The notes below the pieces were generated by a model, which was not told the origin of the DNA, searched no databases, and saw nothing but the letters and a program-made list of their open reading frames with translations. From NCBI GenBank assembly GCA_934457415.1, contig CAKSHM010000004.1, positions 1-64,000 on the forward strand: a stretch of 64,000 bases of DNA, written 5' to 3'. Every line of letters starts with the position of its first letter. The first letter of the stretch is position 1. The DNA comes from an uncultured Eubacteriales bacterium. Lineage in GTDB: Bacteria; Bacillota; Clostridia; Oscillospirales; Acutalibacteraceae. Below, in pieces: positions 57,979-64,000 of this stretch. A program made the position numbers and the translations under genes.

Positions 57979-58839
57979 ATGAACACTAAATTACAGTCAT
58001 TCAAAGAAAACGCAATGCGAGTTGTATTTTTGTTATGTGCCTGCGTTTCGATACTCGCCGTAATTTTAATCTGCTTTTTCCTTTTTGCAAACGGAATTCC
58101 CACAATCGGCAAAATAGGCGTTAAAGAATTTTTACTCGGTCTTGACTGGAAACCCCTGCAAAATATTTTCGGAATTCTCCCGATGATAATAGGAAGCATT
58201 TATGTAACCGCGGGAGCGGTTGTGATAGGGGTGCCGATAGGGCTTTTATGCGCGGTGTTCCTTGCGAAATTCTGCCCCGAAAAGCTTTATAAGGTTTTTA
58301 AGCCTGCGGTAGATCTGCTTGCGGGAATCCCCTCTATTGTTTACGGATTTTTCGGACTCGTCGTTATAGTTCCCGTCATGCAAAATCTTTTCGGCGGGAG
58401 CGGTAAAGGCGTGCTAACGGCTTCAATAATGCTTGGAATTATGATTCTTCCGACTATAATCAGCGTTTCCGAGGCGGCGATAAGAGCCGTTCCGGACAGC
58501 TATTATGAGGGAGCATTGGCTCTCGGAGCTACGCATGAAAGAAGCACTTTTCTTGCCGTTCTTCCCGCGGCAAAATCGGGTATTACGGCAGGAGTGATTT
58601 TAGGTCTCGGCCGTGCGATAGGCGAAGCAATGGCGGTCAATATGGTTGCCGGAAATCAGGCGATAATCCCTAAAAGTCTCTTAAGCGGAGTAAGAACGCT
58701 TACATCTAATATCGTGCTTGAAATGGGATATGCAACCGATCTTCACAGAGAGGCATTGATTGCAACCGCACTTGTGTTATTTGTCTTCATTCTTATAATA
58801 AATCTTCTTTTCTCACTCGCCAAAAAGGAGAAAAAATAA
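57979..58839 (+). CDS. pstC: Phosphate ABC transporter permease PstC
   Basis: A 286-residue permease with six predicted transmembrane helices and the EAA-type loop EAAIRAVPDSYYEGALALGAT. Other PstC segments are AKFCPEKLYKVFKPAVDLLAGIPSIVYGFFG and GLGRAIGEAMAVNMVAGN. It pairs with PstA in the channel. Its stop overlaps the PstA start (TAATG). Confidence 0.95.
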   Translation: MNTKLQSFKENAMRVVFLLCACVSILAVILICFFLFANGIPTIGKIGVKEFLLGLDWKPLQNIFGILPMIIGSIYVTAGAVVIGVPIGLLCAVFLAKFCPEKLYKVFKPAVDLLAGIPSIVYGFFGLVVIVPVMQNLFGGSGKGVLTASIMLGIMILPTIISVSEAAIRAVPDSYYEGALALGATHERSTFLAVLPAAKSGITAGVILGLGRAIGEAMAVNMVAGNQAIIPKSLLSGVRTLTSNIVLEMGYATDLHREALIATALVLFVFILIINLLFSLAKKEKK

Positions 58840-59723
58840 TGGAAAATGTTAAAGCATCGGTTAATTACACATCTTTTAAGCAAAGACTGAAAAATCGGAT
58901 GAATCATCCCTTATCATTTTTGGTTTTCCTTATAACATGGGGCAGTGCCCTGATAACCGCGGCGGTTGTGGTGTTCCTTATAGCTTACATTCTTATAAAA
59001 GGAATTCCTAATATAAAGCCATCGCTTTTTGCTTGGAAATATACAAGCGAAAATGTTTCAATGATGCCGGCAATTATAAATACGGTCACTTTAACGCTGA
59101 TGTCCCTGATCTTAGCCGTTCCGATAGGAGTTTTTTCGGCGGTGTATCTTACAGAATACGCGAAAAAAGGCAATCGATTGGTCAGAGTTGTGAGAACAAC
59201 AACCGAAACCCTCGCCGGAATTCCCTCTATTGTTTACGGTCTTTTCGGTTATCTTATATTTGTTATAGCCTGCAAATTTCAGCAGTCAATGCTGTCGGGC
59301 GCGTTAACGCTTGCAATTATGATACTTCCCACAATGATGAGAACTACCGAAGAGGCGCTTTTAGCCGTTCCCGATTCATACAGAGAGGGCAGCTTCGGCT
59401 TGGGCGCAGGGAGACTCAGGACGGTATTTAAGGTTGTTCTTCCATCGGCAGTCCCCGGAATTTTATCCGGAATAATTCTTTCGGTAGGAAGAATTGTCGG
59501 CGAGACGGCCGCACTTATATATACCTCGGGTACGGTTGCGGGAATTCCCAAAAACATTTTATCGAGCGGCAGAACACTTTCGGTGCACATGTATGCGCTG
59601 CTCAGCGAGGGACTTTATATGGAACAGGCTTATGCCACGGCTGTAGTGCTTCTTATAATGGTTTTGCTGATAAATATTCTGTCGGGCTTCCTCGCCAAAA
59701 AGGTTTCTGCAAAGAAAGGGTAA
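58839..59723 (+). CDS. pstA: Phosphate ABC transporter permease PstA
   Basis: A 294-residue permease with six predicted transmembrane helices and the loop EEALLAVPDSYREGSFGLGAGRLRTVFKVVLP. It also has ETLAGIPSIVYGLFGYL and VGRIVGETAALIYTSG, the PstA signatures. It partners PstC. AAAAGGAG lies before the ATG inside the end of pstC. Confidence 0.95.
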   Translation: MENVKASVNYTSFKQRLKNRMNHPLSFLVFLITWGSALITAAVVVFLIAYILIKGIPNIKPSLFAWKYTSENVSMMPAIINTVTLTLMSLILAVPIGVFSAVYLTEYAKKGNRLVRVVRTTTETLAGIPSIVYGLFGYLIFVIACKFQQSMLSGALTLAIMILPTMMRTTEEALLAVPDSYREGSFGLGAGRLRTVFKVVLPSAVPGILSGIILSVGRIVGETAALIYTSGTVAGIPKNILSSGRTLSVHMYALLSEGLYMEQAYATAVVLLIMVLLINILSGFLAKKVSAKKG

Positions 59724-59729
59724 AAGAAT

Positions 59730-60479
59730 ATGGATAAATTTACTGTTAATAACCTTAATTTATGGTACAATGATTTTAAGGCTCTTAAAAATATAAATCT
59801 CAAAATGCAGTCCAATAAGATAACCGCTTTTATCGGTCCGTCGGGCTGCGGAAAATCAACCCTGCTTAAAACGCTGAACCGAATGAACGATCTTGTCGAG
59901 GGATGCAGAATCGAGGGTGAAATTCTGCTTGATAATGATAACATATATAAGGATATAGATGTAAACCTTTTAAGAAAAAGGGTCGGAATGGTATTTCAGA
60001 AGCCTAATCCGTTTCCGATGTCGATTTATGATAACATTGCTTTCGGACCGAGAACCCACGGAATACATTCTAAGGCTAAGCTTGACGAAATTGTTGAGGA
60101 ATCCTTAAAAAGCGCCGCTATCTGGGATGAAACAAAGGATATTCTTAAAAAAAGCGCGCTGGCAATGTCTGGCGGACAGCAGCAAAGACTTTGTATAGCA
60201 AGAGCGCTTGCGGTAAAACCCGAGGTGCTTTTGATGGATGAGCCGACAAGTGCTTTAGACCCGATTTCAACCTCGAAAATAGAAGACCTTGCGGCGGAGC
60301 TAAAAAAGAAGTATACTATAATCATGGTAACTCACAATATGCAGCAGGCTGTAAGGATTTCGGATTATACCGCGTTTTTCCTTTTAGGCGAGGTTATTGA
60401 ATTTTCAAAAACCGATGCTATGTTCTCAGATCCTAAGGATAAGAGAACCGAAGATTATATTACCGGCAGATTCGGCTGA
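59730..60479 (+). CDS. pstB: Phosphate ABC transporter ATP-binding protein PstB
   Basis: A 249-residue ATPase. Walker A GPSGCGKSTLLKTLNRMNDL is the PstB-typical form; MVFQKPNPFPMSIYDNIAFGPR is the Q-loop, LSxGQQQ-type signature MSGGQQQRLCIARALA, Walker B VLLMDEPTSALDP, H-loop MVTHNMQQA. It drives phosphate import through PstCA. No ribosome site of normal strength is seen before ATG 59730. Confidence 0.97.
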   Translation: MDKFTVNNLNLWYNDFKALKNINLKMQSNKITAFIGPSGCGKSTLLKTLNRMNDLVEGCRIEGEILLDNDNIYKDIDVNLLRKRVGMVFQKPNPFPMSIYDNIAFGPRTHGIHSKAKLDEIVEESLKSAAIWDETKDILKKSALAMSGGQQQRLCIARALAVKPEVLLMDEPTSALDPISTSKIEDLAAELKKKYTIIMVTHNMQQAVRISDYTAFFLLGEVIEFSKTDAMFSDPKDKRTEDYITGRFG

Positions 60480-60500
60480 TATCAAAGGAGATAAAATTTT

Positions 60501-61142
60501 ATGAGAAATAAATTTGACAGCCAGCTTGAAAAATTAAATCTTGAAATAATCACAATGGGCGCTCTCTGCGAGGACGCTATTTCGGCGGCGGTTAAAGCCC
60601 TGCTCGATTCGGACGAAAAGCTTTGCGAAAAGGTTTTTTCAACCGAAAACGAAATAAATCAAAAGGAAAGAGATATAGAAGCCGTCTGCATGAAGCTTAT
60701 TTTGCAGCAGCAGCCGGTTGCCCGTGATTTAAGATATATTTCCTCGGCGCTTAAAATGATTTCCGATATGGAAAGAATCGGAGATCAGGCGGCGGATATC
60801 GCGGAGATTACAAAATTTATCAAAAAAGAAAAGCTCAGCGGAGATATCCATATCAGGGATATGGCAACCGCTGTAATAAAAATGGTTACCGACAGCGTGG
60901 ATTCCTTTGTTAAAAAGGACCTTACTCTTGCCAAAGCGGTAAACGATTATGACGATAAGGTTGATAATCTTTTTGACTGCATTAAGGACGAAATCGTAAA
61001 TCTTATATCCTCAGACAAGGAAAACGGAGAATTTTGTATAGATATTCTCATGATTGCGAAATATCTCGAAAGAATAGGCGACCATGCGGTAAATATCGCA
61101 GGCTGGGTAGGATATTCCGTAACGGGAGTACACGGATTTTAA
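60501..61142 (+). CDS. phoU: Phosphate-specific transport regulator PhoU
   Basis: A 213-residue all-helical protein with two PhoU repeats, each with the metal-binding pattern around RDLRYISSALKMISDMERIGDQAADIAE and LMIAKYLERIGDHAVNIAGWV. It links the Pst transporter to the PhoR kinase and holds the phosphate response off when phosphate is present. AAAGGAG precedes the ATG. Confidence 0.96.
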   Translation: MRNKFDSQLEKLNLEIITMGALCEDAISAAVKALLDSDEKLCEKVFSTENEINQKERDIEAVCMKLILQQQPVARDLRYISSALKMISDMERIGDQAADIAEITKFIKKEKLSGDIHIRDMATAVIKMVTDSVDSFVKKDLTLAKAVNDYDDKVDNLFDCIKDEIVNLISSDKENGEFCIDILMIAKYLERIGDHAVNIAGWVGYSVTGVHGF

Positions 61143-61162
61143 AATAAACGGAGGTTTCTGAT

Positions 61163-61822
61163 GTGATTTATCTTTTGGAAGATGACGAGAGCATAAGAAA
61201 ATTTGTTATTTACGCGCTTAATCAAACAGGCTTTGAGGCTGAAGGCTTCGGACTGCCGTCGCAGTTTAAAGCAGCGGTCGAAAAGAAAGCGCCTAAGCTT
61301 GTTTTGCTTGATATAATGCTGCCCGAGGAGGACGGTATTTCGGTGCTTTCGTGGCTCAGGAAAAGAAACGATACCGCTCAGATTCCCGTAATTTTTCTTA
61401 CGGCAAAATCAAGCGAATACGATAAGGTGACCGGGCTTGACAACGGTGCGGACGATTACATCACAAAGCCTTTCGGCACAATGGAGCTGATTTCAAGAAT
61501 AAAGGCGCTTTTAAGGCGCACCTCGAAATCCGCGGAGGAATACAGTGCAGGCGAGCTTTATGTCTGCCCGTCGAAGCATATCGTAAAGGTAAGAGACGAG
61601 GAAGTTGCGCTTACATTAAAGGAATTCGAAATGCTCTGTCTCCTGCTTAAAAACCGCGGAACCGTTTTAACGCGCGACAGGCTTTTAGAAGAAATCTGGG
61701 GCTATGATTATGACGGCGAGAGCAGAACGGTCGACGTACATATAAAAACACTCAGAACCAAGCTTAAATCCTGCGGCGAGCTTGTTGAAACCGTAAGAGG
61801 AATAGGCTATAAAATAGCGTGA
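61163..61822 (+). CDS. phoP: Phosphate response regulator (OmpR/PhoB family)
   Basis: A 219-residue response regulator. Receiver domain with the acidic pair in YLLEDDES, phospho-acceptor Asp50 in LVLLDIMLPEEDG and the conserved Lys in FLTAKSSEYDK. The C-terminal winged helix has LTLKEFEMLCLLLKNRGTVLTRDRLLEEIWGYDYDGESRTVDVHI. GTG start with GGAGG 8 bases upstream. With the next gene it forms the phosphate-starvation two-component pair. Confidence 0.95.
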   Translation: MIYLLEDDESIRKFVIYALNQTGFEAEGFGLPSQFKAAVEKKAPKLVLLDIMLPEEDGISVLSWLRKRNDTAQIPVIFLTAKSSEYDKVTGLDNGADDYITKPFGTMELISRIKALLRRTSKSAEEYSAGELYVCPSKHIVKVRDEEVALTLKEFEMLCLLLKNRGTVLTRDRLLEEIWGYDYDGESRTVDVHIKTLRTKLKSCGELVETVRGIGYKIA

Positions 61823-61835
61823 CGGAGGGAAATTT

Positions 61836-63509
61836 ATGACTAAAAAAATAAATCACGGAATATTGTTTTCATCGGTGCTTACCCTTGCGGCATGCCTTGT
61901 ATTTTTTGTGGGCGTTCAGTATCAGATGTATGACGATACTTTAAAATCATCGCTTGAAAACAAGGCTGAAATCATAAGCCGAAACGCAGATGAAAGCGAG
62001 CTTGAAGCTTATGACGGAATAAAGGAAAGAGTTACGCTTATTTCAAAGGACGGTAAGGTTCTTTTCGACAATAAGGCAAAGGCTTCCGAAATGGGCAGCC
62101 ACGCGAAGCGTAAGGAGGTTAAAAACGCGCTTAAAAACGGCGAGGGCTACGATATAAGGCGCTCGGAGACCTTAGGCGTTAAGACCTGCTATTATGCTTT
62201 AAAGCTTAAAGACGGAAATATCCTTAGAGTTTCCGAGGATGCAATGAGTCTGCTTGCGGTAATTTCCGGACTGTTCCCCGCAATATGTGCAATTGCCGTT
62301 ATGACGGTGATACTCGCGGCGGTGTTTGCGGAAATAATATCCAAAAAAATTGTTAAGCCGATAAACAATATGAATCTTGAAAATCCGGAATACAACGACG
62401 CTTATGACGAGCTGTCTCCCTTTATAACAAAGATAAACGACCAAAACAAAAGAATAAGGCATCAGATTGCCGAGCTTAAAAGAAGCAGACTTGAATTTGA
62501 CACCATTGCGGAAAATATGACAGAAGGTTTATGCCTTACGGATAAGGACGGAAAAGTTATAATGCATAATTCGGGTTTTGAGAAGATTTTCGGCCCTGAT
62601 TCGGATATTGACGGAAATAATATTCTTACTTTTTGCCGTGATGAAAGCTTCAGAAAGACCCTTGAAAATATCCGTGAAAGCGAAAAAAGCGAAAACCTGC
62701 TTGTTATCGGCGGCAAAAGCTTCGAAATAACCGCAAATCCCGTTTTTGACGAAAACGGCAGCGCCTGCGGAGCGGCGATTCTTATAGTTGATGTCACCGA
62801 AAAGGAAAAACGCGAAAAATTAAGACGGGAATTCACCGCAAATGTTTCCCATGAGCTTAAAACTCCGCTTACCTCAATTCTCGGTATTTCGGATATGATG
62901 AAAAACGGAATTGTCAAAGAAGAAGATATAAAAAGCTTTGCTTCGGATATCAACAATGAGGCGTCAAGGCTTATAACGCTTGTAAACGATATTATAAAGC
63001 TTTCCCGCCTTGACGAGGAAAGGGAAAATCCCGAGGACGCCGAAACGGTCGACTTAAACGAAATCTCCCGTGAGGTTGTAAAAAGCCTGAGTCCCGTTGC
63101 CGATAAAAATCGGATAAAGCTTAATCTTGCGGGTGAAAAGGCAGAAATTCAGGGCGGAAGATCCCTGATTTTCGAAATGGTTTATAATCTTTGCGATAAT
63201 GCGGTTAAATACAACCGTGAAGGCGGCAGCGCCGAGATTATAACAGGTGCGGAAAACGGCAAGCCGTTTATAACTGTAAAGGATACCGGAATAGGAATTC
63301 CGCAGGATAAGACCGACAGAATTTTCGAAAGATTTTACAGGGTCGATAAAAGCCGCTCGAAATCAAGCGGCGGAACAGGCTTGGGTCTTTCAATAGTTAA
63401 GCATATTGCGCTAAGTCTAGGCGGAGAAATTTCCGTTTCAAGCGAGCTTGATAAAGGCACCGAAATAAAAATAGTTTTCGATAAAGAGTTTTCGGAACAG
63501 CCTGCTTAA
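61836..63509 (+). CDS. phoR: Phosphate sensor histidine kinase
   Basis: A 557-residue membrane kinase: transmembrane helices about 8-28 and 140-165 around an extracellular region, a PAS domain (~218-325), a HisKA domain with the phospho-acceptor His339 (NVSHELKTPLTSILG), and a HATPase domain with N-box YNLCDNAVKYN, G1 VKDTGIGIP and G2 GGTGLGLSIVKH. It phosphorylates the regulator encoded just before it, 13 bases upstream. Confidence 0.95.
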   Translation: MTKKINHGILFSSVLTLAACLVFFVGVQYQMYDDTLKSSLENKAEIISRNADESELEAYDGIKERVTLISKDGKVLFDNKAKASEMGSHAKRKEVKNALKNGEGYDIRRSETLGVKTCYYALKLKDGNILRVSEDAMSLLAVISGLFPAICAIAVMTVILAAVFAEIISKKIVKPINNMNLENPEYNDAYDELSPFITKINDQNKRIRHQIAELKRSRLEFDTIAENMTEGLCLTDKDGKVIMHNSGFEKIFGPDSDIDGNNILTFCRDESFRKTLENIRESEKSENLLVIGGKSFEITANPVFDENGSACGAAILIVDVTEKEKREKLRREFTANVSHELKTPLTSILGISDMMKNGIVKEEDIKSFASDINNEASRLITLVNDIIKLSRLDEERENPEDAETVDLNEISREVVKSLSPVADKNRIKLNLAGEKAEIQGGRSLIFEMVYNLCDNAVKYNREGGSAEIITGAENGKPFITVKDTGIGIPQDKTDRIFERFYRVDKSRSKSSGGTGLGLSIVKHIALSLGGEISVSSELDKGTEIKIVFDKEFSEQPA

Positions 63510-63545
63510 AAGGATATACAATTCTTTAATGTATGAAATCAGAGA

Positions 63546-63589
63546 AAACACCCCTCCGTTGCATATTTGCGCTACAAAGGGGTGTTTTT
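63546..63589. terminator. Bidirectional terminator after phoR
   Basis: AAACACCCCT/AGGGGTGTTTTT hairpin with a 21-base loop; shared with the converging spoVT. Confidence 0.8.
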
Positions 63590-63621
63590 GATATATATCG
63601 GCTGAAATCCAATAAACGTTT

Positions 63622-64000
63622 TCAGGTTTTGCTGCTTAAAAACTGTGACGCTACCGCAATGAGTCTTTCATCGGACAAGGTAAGCTCTTTTTCGCCTTTT
63701 CCGCTTAAAAGCACGATTGCTCCGGTTATATCTCCCGCGGAAATTACGGGAGAGACAAGGAGAATATTATCGTTTAAAAATTCAAGTGCTTTTATTTCCC
63801 TGTCGGGTCTGTAAAGCTTTCTTTGCTCCATTATGCTTTCAAGCTCGGGTGTTATTTTCTTGTTTTCCGTAAGCAGTCTTGAAATTCCGGAACAGGCAAC
63901 CGCACGGTCCCTGTCGCATATAATAAGCGGAATTTTAATTTCGTCAAAAAGCACTTTTGCAAGCTCGTCGGCTCCGTCCGAAAGCTCACCCATGGGCGAA
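63622..64000 (-). CDS. spoVT: Stage V sporulation protein T, GAF domain (partial)
   Basis: The frame runs off the right edge, so the N-terminal AbrB-type DNA-binding domain lies outside. What is seen is the SpoVT GAF domain: SPMGELSDGADELAKVLF, IPLIICDRDRAVACSGI, and VSPVISAGDITGAIVLLSGKGEKELTLSDERLIAVASQFL, matching the family to its C-terminus. SpoVT tunes sigma-G-dependent genes in the forespore, so the organism probably sporulates or descends from one that did. An in-frame ATG at 63993 is internal, not the start. Confidence 0.88.
   Translation of the reverse strand, partial: SPMGELSDGADELAKVLFDEIKIPLIICDRDRAVACSGISRLLTENKKITPELESIMEQRKLYRPDREIKALEFLNDNILLVSPVISAGDITGAIVLLSGKGEKELTLSDERLIAVASQFLSSKT

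Overview
The window looks like chromosomal DNA from a Gram-positive, probably spore-forming gut Clostridium relative (class Clostridia, most likely order Oscillospirales). Reasons: moderate to low G+C, strong Shine-Dalgarno sites with frequent TTG and GTG starts, a T-box leader, the Firmicutes order ylxM-ffh-rpsP-khpA-rimM-trmD, an HPr with both His15 and Ser46, and a partial spoVT at the right edge. Species is not assignable from the sequence alone. Five tRNA genes are present (Arg-CCT, Gln-CTG, Pro-GGG, Met-CAT, Glu-TTC); there is no rRNA and no CRISPR array.

Layout. 1-1.4 kb: an accessory fragment (two acetyltransferases and a small mobile-element-type protein) directly behind tRNA-Arg. 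1.5-6.2 kb: a GtrA-like protein with no standard start codon, a T-box-controlled TrpXYZ-like ABC importer, and an EamA exporter. 6.3-7.8 kb: tRNA-Gln followed by a 1.3-kb segment bounded by 22-bp direct repeats of the tRNA 3' end and holding a toxin/immunity pair. 7.9-21.6 kb: housekeeping genes (pfkB-like kinase, aminotransferase, rsmA, rpmG-secE-nusG-rplK-rplA, two HD proteins, tRNA-Pro, HPr, the ffh operon, an oligopeptide-binding lipoprotein). 21.7-22.6 kb: a second toxin/immunity pair, a barnase with a phage-MuF-like N-terminus plus barstar. 22.6-29.3 kb: XRE and Lrp regulators, a SLOG protein, birA-bioY behind a BirA-type operator, a divergent EF-G paralogue and a MITE-like repeat. 29.4-33.2 kb: tRNA-Met/tRNA-Glu followed by a decayed mobile element (frameshifted tyrosine integrase, deletion-scarred serine recombinase, YcxB-like protein). 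33.3-36.8 kb: a secreted coiled-coil protein, an HPr-kinase-like protein and prfC. 36.9-54.2 kb: a glycan locus (fucI-SGNH hydrolase-fucU-fucA with two GH94-like phosphorylases, GH65, beta-phosphoglucomutase, GH20, an esterase-like protein, an AraC regulator), interrupted by a two-gene surface-protein unit with a cohesin-like protein. 54.4-56.9 kb: an HprK-like kinase, PqqD, S24/S26 peptidase and esterase cassette. 57-63.5 kb: pstSCAB-phoU-phoPR with a circularly permuted PstS. The right edge is spoVT.

The glycan locus would phosphorolyse oligosaccharides to sugar-1-phosphates (GH94-like, GH65 then PgmB) and isomerise and cleave fucose, under AraC-type control; no fuculokinase is present. The most unusual content is the pair of free-standing toxin genes. 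Both have an N-terminal CxxC...HPxCxC motif like the end of phage Mu F/SPP1 gp7 minor head proteins, both are followed by their own immunity gene, both have the same 14-bp motif just upstream, and no prophage is visible around either. The PqqD/HprK-like/peptidase cassette with no visible precursor peptide is the second candidate for an uncharacterised system.
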